Source: Euperipatoides rowelli (taxonomy: Eukaryota; Onychophora; Udeonychophora; Euonychophora; Peripatopsidae). From it: 12,025 nucleotides of DNA. Below the pieces are notes generated by a model. That model was not told the DNA's origin and did no database searches. It was given only the letters and a program-made list of their open reading frames with translations. The stretch's first letter is position 1. Every line of letters starts with the position of its first letter. The DNA is taken from assembly GCA_003024985.2 (NCBI GenBank), contig PXIH01S0022649.1; one strand, 5' to 3'. Position numbers and translations under genes: made by a program. This document shows positions 1-7,870 of this stretch, one piece after another.

Positions 1-48
1 TTGGAGCGGTAGAATCCAAATTCTCTGAATTGAGTGGAGTGGAAAGGG
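1..48. mobile_element. End of a second piggyBac-type MITE (cut by the window edge)
   Basis: The sequence ends GGAGTGGAAAGGG immediately before TTAA at 49-52. The 17 bases at 36-52 are identical to those closing the element at 7644-7870. Inside the terminus the two are not obviously alike, so this is either a diverged copy or another family served by the same transposase. The other end is outside the window. Confidence 0.65.
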
Positions 49-312
49 TTAAACTGTTATTAAAATTGATGGGTGTATTGTTGCTGCAATATTCACCTTA
101 TTATAAGACTAGAGAAAGACAAAAATGAAACTGAACTGATAAAGATAATTTGTCTTATCATCAGGTGATCTTTAGTGGACACCAATTGATGGGTAGAAAA
201 AAGCAAAAGAAAAATCAGTAATTTAATGTCAGCTAATTTTTAGTTATGCATGTGGATTTAAAAATTGACAATACATAATAAGCTTAAGCTACGCTACTGT
301 AATTAAACAAAA

Positions 313-544
313 CTGGCAAACTAACGAAACTGCAAATTGTTAATTTTTTTTCAAGAGAGCTAAAAACAATTTTGACTCATGTAAAATCCATTTTTATACT
401 TTTATAGTTTATTTTATCTGTCAAAGTATTAATTTATCAAAAAGCAGCCATAGAAATATAAAAACGGATTTTACGCTAGGAGTCAAAATTGGTTTTATCT
501 CACCTGAAAAAAATTAACAATTTTCAGTTTCGTTAGTTTGCCAG
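313..544. mobile_element. Foldback (hairpin) element with ~95-bp inverted arms
   Basis: The left arm at 313-407 begins CTGGCAAACTAACGAAACTG. The right arm at about 449-544 is its reverse complement, ending CAGTTTCGTTAGTTTGCCAG. The first 20 positions of the arms are identical, and the remainder matches at most positions with a few substitutions and small indels. The loop is about 41 bp. No coding sequence and no convincing target duplication are seen (flanks AACAAAA and AGGGGAG), so the superfamily is unknown. Within the MCM9 pre-mRNA it would fold into a long, nearly continuous double-stranded stem. A MITE is the likeliest origin; a regulatory RNA role is only possible. Confidence 0.82.
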
Positions 545-558
545 AGGGGAGACGACAT

Positions 559-585
559 ATAATAATAATAATAAAAAAAAAAAAA
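559..585. repeat. (AAT)n and poly-A tract
   Basis: About four to five ATA/AAT units running into 13 A, starting 15 bases after the foldback element. It could be a simple repeat seeded at an insertion edge or a retroposon tail; no retroposon body is recognisable to its left. Confidence 0.75.
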
Positions 586-912
586 GGTTTTAGATTGGGA
601 TCCAGAAAGATCTACTGGTAAAATGGTAGTCTATTTATAAATGGCTGTGTTTTTTTTTAAATCAAATTATTACGTTTGATCTTGTTATAAATTTTAATTA
701 TAAGAATTTTGTATTCATGAAAGTTCTCTTTTGTAAGCGAGACTTTTTTTATTTGTTAGATACTTTTTCTATTTGTAAAGACTATGGCAACAAATTGTAT
801 AAAGAGAACATACAGTATAATAAAGAAAATTAATTTGCAAAGTAATCACAAGATAGCAATTATTGGGAGGATCTCCTGCCATTTATGAAATCAAAGTATA
901 ACTAAAATTACT

Positions 913-961
913 AAAAAAAAAAAAAAAAAATACATTATCAAAACTTGGAAAAAAAAAAAAA
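913..961. repeat. Paired A-runs with a duplicated spacer
   Basis: A run of 18 A is followed by TACATTATCA; after a short gap a run of 13 A is followed by TGTATTATCA. The two blocks look like an imperfect direct duplication of about 30 bp. Confidence 0.6.
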
Positions 962-1908
962 TGTATTATCATTATTAGAACTTTGTAAATTTGTTAATAA
1001 ACCTTTATCAATAAATAATCTTTGTGTATTTGGTTAAATCTTTAATGTTTTTTTCATTAAAAAAAAAAGAAATTTAAAATTATAAGCAATGTACAGTATA
1101 TTCATGTTTATAATAAATTGAAAATGAGATTGATAAAAAATTTTTTTTTCATATTTCTAGAAAAATAAAATATACAGTATATTGGTTCAATCAATCAAGT
1201 TATTTTCACTCGAGCTTTCCTGTTTCACTAAATGAGCAGAAATAGTTAACACAGACATTCATTCTTCACCTCATTTTAAGATCAATTTTGTTAATCTTTA
1301 CACTATTTTTAATAAAGTAGATTTAAAAAAAAAAACCGAAATCATGACAACTATTAATTATGTGATTTATAAGTGTAGTTTGTAACTTTGAAATGTTTGA
1401 CTATCCACACTATAACAGGATTTATACAAACTGTGCCTATTAATGAATATGTTTTGATAACACAATAAATGATTATCTGAATTAGGTTCAAAGAAAATTA
1501 TAATTTTACTTAGTTATAAGTCAATATAAAAAAAAATATCTTGTAATTCAAACCTTATAATGGTAAGACGTTTAAGCCTTAATTTGAAAATGAAATTTGA
1601 TTAGTATTAATATAAAAAGTTAAAGCAATGAAAAACTGACAAAATCCTTTCTAGTATAACCTTTGTTTTGTTTTATTTTTATGATATGATTGTATTTAGA
1701 CTGATTCAATAGGGCATCTACTTTGTGAAATATGAGAGATACTACATTATATGATTAAAATAAATACTTTTTGTACAAGTGAAACTAATGTTTTGCAGTT
1801 GCTGAATTATTAAGATTCAGAAAACAAGAAATATCCATCTCAAATAAAATACAGTTCAATGAAAGGAATAATAATTTCAATATTTAGGTCTTAGATGAAA
1901 TATCTTAC

Positions 1909-2055
1909 CTGAATTCCACCAATCAGAATCAAAGCCACTGCTAACTTGACCACGTAAAGACCATAAATTTGTGGACAAAGGCTGGATAAAATTACACTAC
2001 GGCCCACTAGTGGCTCTAGTTTATACGATTCCCAAAATCTTTTGAACTCTTGTTG
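1909..2055 (-). CDS. MCM9: MCM9 internal exon: linker and start of the AAA+ ATPase core
   Basis: Last visible exon in transcript order, 147 nt and exactly 49 codons (visible residues 129-177), phase 0 at both ends. It starts [12 protein letters not shown], a helical linker typical of MCM9. It continues [20 protein letters not shown], the MCM helix ahead of the ATPase, and ends [15 protein letters not shown]. In MCM proteins this Val-Lys-Leu-Ala helix and the Gly-Gly turn come just before the Walker A exon, which should lie left of position 1. The acceptor is CACCTTCCAG and the donor is CAG followed by GTAAGAT, close to consensus. The order Leu-Cys-Pro-Gln-Ile-Tyr-Gly distinguishes it from MCM8 (Leu-Cys-Pro-Val-Ile-Phe-Gly as I recall). 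The ATPase motifs themselves are not in the window, so catalytic integrity cannot be judged. Confidence 0.94.
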
Positions 2056-2472
2056 CTGGAAGGTGAATATGAAAATTCAGATTTAATATTTAATACAATA
2101 ATATAAAGAGAATAATTAAGGCATCATAAGAAAAGAAAAGGTTTCATTAATTAATTATTTATGAGAAATGTAAAAAATGCAAAGTTTCAAACTCTTGTAT
2201 CATACTTAATAAAAAAAAAATATTTGCAAATAAATTGTCCTGAAAAAAAGCCCAAATTAAAAAAAAAAAAATTATCTATTTTACAAGTACAAGTATGATT
2301 GCATTACCTTCTCATTAGGGCCTAATGGAAGCACAAAATTATGAACTTTTCAAGTGCATAGTGCCCGCTGATTGGTCAACGGTTGATTAAGAGTATGACG
2401 GACGTAAATTCTGTTAAAATTATCAAATTCGATCAAAAAATGATTATTTCACCCCTTCATCATCATAGGGTT

Positions 2473-2482
2473 GGGGGGGGGG
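2473..2482 (+). repeat. Homopolymer run, G10
   Basis: Ten consecutive G in otherwise AT-rich DNA, inside the element at 2321-2610. Likely to be length-variable. Confidence 0.9.
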
Positions 2483-2509
2483 CATAGTGGGTTTAATAGG
2501 TAGTAAAAG

Positions 2510-2539
2510 TTAGGGTTCAGGGTTAGGGAAAGGTTAGGA
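2510..2539 (+). repeat. Degenerate interstitial telomere-like repeat
   Basis: Reads TTAGGG, TTCAGGG, TTAGGG, AAAGG, TTAGG in succession: two exact TTAGGG units and several near-units. It lies inside the inverted-repeat element, 27 bases after its G-run. Confidence 0.6.
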
Positions 2540-3118
2540 CTGTAAATAATAAAATAAACTGCTATCTTGATCATGTGACTAAATGTTCATAATTCTGTGC
2601 TTCCGCTAGGTGCAAGTTATCTTCTCCCCCTGCACTGGACTAAAGAATGTATGCACTCGGAATGTTTGGAAAAGAAGGTGCGGCATAAGAATTTATATCC
2701 AGGGTAGAAGGATGATTGCCATCAAATTTTATTTAGAATAGTCTTACAATCTCTTTTTATATAGACTATTTTGTGACATGTGAAAAGAGTGCATCTTGCA
2801 GTACCAGATGCTGACCTTACCTTCGTCTAATATTTCAAACTCCAATAACAAAAATGGATTCGACTTTAAATAATGTCCATCAAGCATGATTGGATGTAGC
2901 TAAATATCAGCAAGACGTGTGTGAAAGCGTTTCAAGTAACAGTCAAATCGGAGTGGGCACAACTAATTTTAATTTTAGAGCTGGGAAAAAAACTTTTAAT
3001 TGGCTAATCGTTAGTCTATTATCTAAAATTAACTTAGTAGGAAAAATAGATTGAAAGTCTGACCAAAAAAAGAAATACAATAGTCTGTTTCTAAAATGCG
3101 ATTATGCTTATGCTTTCA

Positions 3119-3138
3119 TTTTATTTATTTATTTATTA
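3119..3138. repeat. (TTTA)n simple repeat
   Basis: Four to five TTTA units in a row in the intron at 2056-4214. Confidence 0.8.
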
Positions 3139-3989
3139 CAACATTGTATAAGACTAGAAAGTTAATAAAAAAAAATCATAAAAATCAAATAATTTAAAAT
3201 TTTTAAAATATACATTAGCCTATGCACTGCCTTATATATGGTAGAATGAACAAATAAATAGCGTTAGTGAACACTGTCTGATATTTACTGTATATTTCGT
3301 ACTTTTATCTCGTATCAGTTGCAAATTGCAATCACAAATTATTATTTTTCCGATGGCTTTAAATTTTAAGTTTTGTTTTAAACATTAAACATTTTCTTTA
3401 TACAGCGGAAATGTGACTCGGTAGCAAGCATTTCTTTCGGTACGTATTTTTTGTTTTTAATTATTAAAATCTTTCTGCAAGATATGCTGAAATTCATCAA
3501 TAATTATTGAATGATTTCTCAACTATTTTCCTTTTATTCCAGTTTATTCATTGTATATTATTTTTAAGCCAAATTCTAATAATATTAAAATAGAATAAAA
3601 ACAAAATACAATCATAAATTATTGGGTTCGAGCATATTGAAGACAGATCTGTTTTTGGCCGATTTTAATCTAGCCTACGGCTAAATCTTAAAAGTTTCTT
3701 CCCAGGAATGAATTTTAAATTATGTCATTCTGCAGCTGCAAATGTGATCTAAAATAAGGTTTTAGATAAATAATAATTTTTAAATTAGACAATTTTATTA
3801 TTTTATTGTGTTTACAAGTTATTTTCCTGTTAGAAATATTTTATCTTCAATTTTCTTATAAACACCAGAAAAATAGTAATAAATGACAGTTGATGGGCAA
3901 TTAATATCAAACTTTCTGGAAGATTTAGATGTCTATGCATTAAATATGACCTTATAGTTGAAAGCAGTATGTGTGCGCTGATAATCTAC

Positions 3990-4011
3990 GGTGAAACAGT
4001 TTCATTTCACC
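3990..4011. repeat. Short stem-loop
   Basis: GGTGAAA at 3990-3996 pairs with TTTCACC at 4005-4011 around an 8-base loop. No function is evident. Confidence 0.5.
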
Positions 4012-4214
4012 GGTAATAGATTCACACCAACTGTACTTATTTAAATAAATCACAATTGTCAAAATAAATAAGAGATTCTCAAATATAAGCGCATCATATT
4101 TTGTTTTTTAAACAAAAAAACATTTTTAAGCTTCAATATTATATAAGATATGGAAATTCAAAAAGAGCTCAGAATAAGCTAAACTGGCACAAACAACCCT
4201 AAATATTATCTTAC

Positions 4215-4344
4215 CAGTTCAGCAGTGATGACAATCCCTGCTTTCTGTTCATTATTGACCTGAATATGATTGGCTTTGAAGACAAGTTCAATATCTGGAC
4301 GTGCTTCTAAGCTGAAAGGTCGCCATCTTTGCATGACAGTACCA
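4215..4344 (-). CDS. MCM9: MCM9 internal exon: end of the N-terminal domain
   Basis: Third visible exon, 130 nt, encoding the last base of a split Cys and 43 codons (visible residues 86-128). The peptide begins GTVMQRWRPFSLEARPD, continues with IELVFKANHIQVNNEQ, and ends AGIVITAEL. G-x-V-x-Q-R-W and KANxIQVNNEQ match the final strands of the MCM9 N-terminal domain, just before the linker to the ATPase. The acceptor is TTAATAG before TGGT, and the donor is CTG followed by GTAAGAT, close to consensus. It enters in phase 2 and leaves in phase 0. The frame is open only in the MCM9 reading across its length, and the join to the next exon continues the similarity directly (TAEL then [10 protein letters not shown]). 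It is the most conserved piece in the middle of the gene after the OB-fold exon, with no sign of decay. Confidence 0.93.
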
Positions 4345-6371
4345 CTATTAAGAAAAGATGCTTTGAATATAGAATAGAAAAAGTAATTACAAACATATAA
4401 ATATGGAAGAATTTAAGCCTAGGAATTTTTATATTTAGTATATTATCATTTCATAAACGGTATAATGTGATAAAACGTTATGTAAAGAAGATTTCAACAA
4501 TAGATATGTGGTTTACTAGAGAATGCTTTAATAACAAACTAAAGAGTATGAATTTTTTTTTCCTGTTATCCGTTTTTTTTTTAATAGAGAGAGATTACAT
4601 TGTATAATGCAGGGGAATACATTTAAAAGTGGTGGAGAGTAAACATTTCACTACCTTACCATTGGGAAAATTTATAAAACATTTTGCCACTAGGCTACCA
4701 TAGGGAAAAATATGGGGTAGATATTTGCCTTTGGATGAGAAACTGCGGAAAACTAACAAGATATTAGCTAAAGGTTAAATGAAGGTAAAATATAGGACCC
4801 ATTTCCAATTAGGACTTCATGTTAAATACAGGTCCCACGAAATAAAAATGGGAAACATAACTTGGCATACCTAATCACGCAGTACAATAGGCATCTAAGC
4901 CCAACCCAAAAAATAAGATAAGATCAGTGTGTATCATGAGATCACCACAGCAGATACCAATGTGAATATTTATATTATTATGGTGGTGTGTGTCGTAAGA
5001 TTTAATGTGTAGCAATAACGCTATATGTTTTAACACGGTTAGTATTATTAGTTGACTGAAGTTACAATTGTGCACAATTTAACGCTAATTGTTGCGTATA
5101 AAACTTATTTTATAAGAATTATTAATTTGTCACAATGAGAATAGAAGCTTATCTTATTATGTATAGACTATGACATTTATAGAAACATAGTCTAGCAATA
5201 CACGGGTATGAACTATAATGGCAAATATTATTTTTAAAAGGCATATGAAACACTTTGAATCAAATAATTGACAGAAACAGAAATAAAGACATGTGCTGTG
5301 ATTACATAAATAGCGTAACAAAAACAAGTAATAGAAAGACAATAAACTAAAACAGAATTGAAAAAGATATATAAGCAAACATTATGAACTTAATATTAAC
5401 TTTTTCATCTCCAGACATTTTAATATAATGAATTAAAAGTAAAACTATTGTCAGATTGTTTATGTTCATTATTATCGCAAGTCTCTTATGGCTTCTCCCA
5501 CCGTATTGAGTTCCCGAGGATACCCAACTTTGATGATTAAAATGAATTTCGGGTCTTGGAATAGAAGATTAATAAAACACTATTTCCAGTTGCAGTATTT
5601 TATGAACACATAATTGCAAAAGGATTAACATATATTTACATTTTCTCAAAGTCTAATATAATAGATATTCATAATTCATCAAGAGTTACTTTTGATGAGT
5701 CCCTTTATGAACAAAGTACATAACATAATTGCATTTATTTAATCATTTTACAATTTCATTGTGTAACTATCTTTAAATTGATAATTTTAAATATATATCA
5801 TAAAGTATAACAAAATAATATTAGCCAGAAAATAATTCTTTGCAGGTCGCTCTCAATAATGACCAAGAATTAAAATATTCAATTAAAATACCCGCAGTTA
5901 AGAGATTTTAGTAATACAAAAATATAGTATGGTGTATAATGTGATGGAGTAAGATACAGAATGTAATGAAAAATATCTATGTAGGATAAGAATGAAGATT
6001 AATAATGTGGTGACATTTTACTATGAAGAAGTTCATACTGCACAAGAGGCCTAAGAGCCAAATGCAGCCCAGAGATATTACCAATATATGAGCGAAAGAA
6101 AATATCTCATCTGCTATGCTTTCCGTTACTTTACTATGCATGGATTATAATATACTGTATTATAAAAGTGCAATACGCGCACACAAGACTATTTGATACC
6201 AGAGTGTTAGACTATACAATGAACTCATATAATTTGAAACATTCAAATTAAATAAATGACTTAATTATATTTTTATTTTGTATTTTTCTACAATTTGATA
6301 ACGATGATACTTATGTACTAGAATCTATAATGAATAAAATAATAAAACTAAAGTACAGGTATATTACGAAC
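4345..6371 (-). other. MCM9: MCM9 intron between exons 6372-6525 and 4215-4344
   Basis: A GT-AG intron of 2027 nt in phase 2, starting from the weak GTTCGT donor at 6366-6371. It has open frames of about 66-73 codons on the minus strand (within 4875-5378). These have low-complexity composition, no family resemblance and no splice or codon logic, and I treat them as chance. A short perfect stem-loop sits at 5164-5194, and a 14-bp palindrome (AATTGTGCACAATT) at 5066-5079. Nothing else is recognisable. Confidence 0.83.
5164..5194. repeat. Short perfect stem-loop
   Basis: TAGACTATG at 5164-5172 and CATAGTCTA at 5186-5194 are exact inverted repeats with a 13-base loop. Function unknown. Confidence 0.65.
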
Positions 6372-6525
6372 CACAAAGTAACATCATCTCCTGCTTTACA
6401 AGTGTCTGTCAAATCATCTTCAAGAACAACCCACATAGACCGTGGTAATGTACCAATTGACAATTTTTGAACTTGCTCTTGAATCTTTATTTCCTGGTAA
6501 TCTCGACAACAAAGAGGTGAAGATC
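6372..6525 (-). CDS. MCM9: MCM9 internal exon: OB-fold region, [11 protein letters not shown] motif
   Basis: Second visible exon, 154 nt, encoding the last two bases of a split Gly, 50 whole codons (visible residues 35-84) and two bases of a split Cys. It carries the segment [16 protein letters not shown], then IGTLPRSM and VVLEDDLTD, then CKAGDDVTL. The family equivalents (x-Q-x-I-x-I-Q-E and PRS) sit in the MCM OB fold that contacts DNA. The exact wording, especially IQEQVQ and LEDDL, is what I know from MCM9, with MCM6 the nearest alternative. The acceptor has a run of 13 T before AAG on the minus strand, a strong polypyrimidine tract. The donor is weak: TTTGTG followed by GTTCGT, with a second GT three bases upstream. 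The distal site keeps the family length and joins to the next exon as Cys-Gly. A Trp follows PRSM where I recall Lys in vertebrates. Confidence 0.93.
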
Positions 6526-6762
6526 CTTAAAAAAAAAAAAATCAAAATCAACACACATAAAGAAAATTATTAATGTCAATAATTTTAGTCACAAAAATTA
6601 AAATATACATAAATTTCAACTGACAGTTATACAAATTAGGCAATTTAATTTAATGTAATTTAAAATTCGTTAAGTGAAAGCGAGAAAAAAAATATCATTA
6701 CATAACTCATACAATTAAATGTTTACAATTCAGTACCATCATATTATAAATACAAATATGCC

Positions 6763-6790
6763 GGACAACAGACTGTAGTCCAGGTTGTCC
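6763..6790. repeat. Compound stem-loop
   Basis: GGACAAC at 6763-6769 pairs perfectly with GTTGTCC at 6784-6790, and inside it GACT at 6771-6774 pairs with AGTC at 6777-6780. Its GC content is well above the surroundings. No tRNA, riboswitch or terminator is recognised; it may be the remnant of a transposon end. Confidence 0.6.
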
Positions 6791-6808
6791 CTGGTCCTAA
6801 TCTAATAT

Positions 6809-6814
<6 letters not shown>

Positions 6815-6839
<25 letters not shown>
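6815..6839. repeat. (AT)n microsatellite
   Basis: About twelve uninterrupted AT units, followed by further A/T-only sequence up to about 6870. Confidence 0.93.
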
Positions 6840-7443
6840 ATTTTATTTTATTTATTTATATATTTTTTTTTCATTCTGTAGTAATGAATATAAATAAAAA
6901 ACAAACAGTCATGATCTTTTTTTTAAAAGAAATTGAACCACCACACAATAAACAGTAATAAGCTTCAAATCAAAATTGGCTTTTAGATAAATAATAAAAA
7001 ATATGTCCAGATTTGTGCTAGAAGTGAAGCTAAAACATACCTAGAAACTTTAATCTATGCTTTATAAATTGACTCTTAATACTAATGTAAAGTTAAATAG
7101 TTTACAACTTTATACCAAATATCATTACAATGATCTGTTATATGCAATGTTTAATAATAGTTTAATACTTTGTTTTGTATTATTATCTAAAGAGGGCAGC
7201 ACTATACAGACCTTTGCTACTCATGTTTACATTTTTATATTAGTATTATTTAAAGTTCTGTTCTAATTAAAATTATTTTTCTCAAGCTAAAACTAGACTG
7301 TTTTATTGATTAGTATCCAGAAAGTTAAAAGATAAATTACTAAGATTAAATAAGTATTAATGATCGATGTGAAAAGCACATGTTAGAAGGTGAAGTATGC
7401 TCAAGTTGTATGATGCTTTATTTATTTAATAAGCTCGCCACCT

Positions 7444-7453
7444 CCCCCCCCCC
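7444..7453 (+). repeat. Homopolymer run, C10
   Basis: Ten consecutive C, preceded by CACCT, in an AT-rich intron. It is the complement of the G10 at 2473 in kind, but the flanking bases are unrelated. Confidence 0.88.
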
Positions 7454-7643
7454 TTCTTTAGCAGTCTACTTAAAATTGCTTGGCGGCCCACTGATGATCC
7501 ATGATTAAGGTCTTACCCACGCTTGTGAAAAAGGAAATTGTCATTGGCACCAGAACCGTTTTACAATATGGTTCAAACAATATTTTTATAAAAAGAATCT
7601 AGATGTACTACCGTATATATCTTTATAAATATTTGACATTTAA

Positions 7644-7870
7644 CCCTTTCCACTCTAATTGAAAATTGTCTTGTTTGCATTCTTTTAAATCTCCTGATTT
7701 TAATTTTTTGGTTTTTTTAAAAATCATTTGGTAAGATTAAAAACAAATATATTTTAGTCCCTTTGAACATAAATATTAATTTAAACCATTTTTGAGGCTA
7801 ACAATGATTGTTGAATTGAGAATTGTAAAGTAAAAATGTCGGTATAATACTGTACTTGGAGTGGAAAGGG
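7644..7870. mobile_element. piggyBac-type MITE, 227 bp, in TTAA sites
   Basis: The element starts CCCTTTCCACTC and ends in the inverted complement GAGTGGAAAGGG. The terminal inverted repeat matches at 14 of the first 15 positions (CCCTTTCCACTCTAA against CCCTTTCCACTCCAA). TTAA flanks it on both sides, at 7640-7643 and 7871-7874. TTAA duplication and CCC-starting ends are hallmarks of the piggyBac superfamily. There is no transposase frame inside, so it is a non-autonomous element that would depend on a transposase supplied elsewhere. Intact ends and target site suggest it is younger than the other mobile sequences here. It lies in an intron, about 1.1 kb from the nearest exon, and carries no visible splice signal that would disturb MCM9. 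Confidence 0.85.

Larger units (their letters stand above)
1..1908 (-). other. MCM9: MCM9 intron downstream of exon 1909-2055 (partial)
   Basis: Begins in transcript sense with the GTAAGAT donor at 1902-1908 and runs off the left edge. I searched both strands for the expected Walker A exon (Gly-Asp-Pro-Gly-x-Gly-Lys-Ser) and did not find it, so this intron is at least 1.9 kb. It holds a piggyBac-type terminus at 1-48, a 232-bp foldback at 313-544, an (AAT)n plus poly-A tract near 559-585, two long A-runs at 913-930 and 949-961, and several copies of the ATACAGTAT-type motif. From about 1200 to 1900 I see only AT-rich sequence with nothing recognisable. Confidence 0.75.
2321..2610. mobile_element. 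Inverted-repeat element, ~290 bp, non-coding
   Basis: The left end CCTAATGGAAGCACAAAATT (continuing ATGAAC) is mirrored at the right end, where the minus strand reads CCTAGCGGAAGCACAGAATT (continuing ATGAAC). Over the first 26 bases the two differ at only three positions, and weaker similarity extends a further ~10. Between them are ATTGGTCAAC, a run of ten G at 2473-2482 and a block of TTAGGG-like units. No transposase is present and the target duplication is unclear, so the superfamily and exact borders are uncertain. Length and structure fit a MITE. Confidence 0.7.
2056..4214 (-). other. MCM9: MCM9 intron between exons 4215-4344 and 1909-2055
   Basis: A GT-AG intron of 2159 nt in phase 0. 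It contains the inverted-repeat element at 2321-2610 with its G-run and telomere-like block, a (TTTA)n stretch near 3119-3138, and a small stem-loop at 3990-4011. An 8-bp inverted pair, AATAGTCT and AGACTATT, lies in 2737-2770. Apart from these, 2620-4200 holds no exon or gene that I can support; all frames are closed by frequent stops. Confidence 0.85.

Noticed and set aside
4875-5075. 66-codon open frame, minus strand
   Set aside because: No domain, skewed Ile/His/Leu composition typical of AT-rich noise, and no splice sites in frame; it lies inside an MCM9 intron.
4911-5160. 11-bp inverted pair AATAAGATAAG / CTTATCTTATT, 250 bp apart
   Set aside because: Similarity stops after 11 bases of low-complexity sequence and no target duplication is seen; chance is plausible.
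5157-5378. 73-codon open frame, minus strand, rich in Leu/Phe/Cys/Tyr
   Set aside because: Looks like a membrane segment, but such hydrophobic composition is expected from T-rich DNA; no homology or start context is visible.
7057-7266. 69-codon open frame, plus strand
   Set aside because: Antisense within an intron, no recognisable motif, AT-driven composition.
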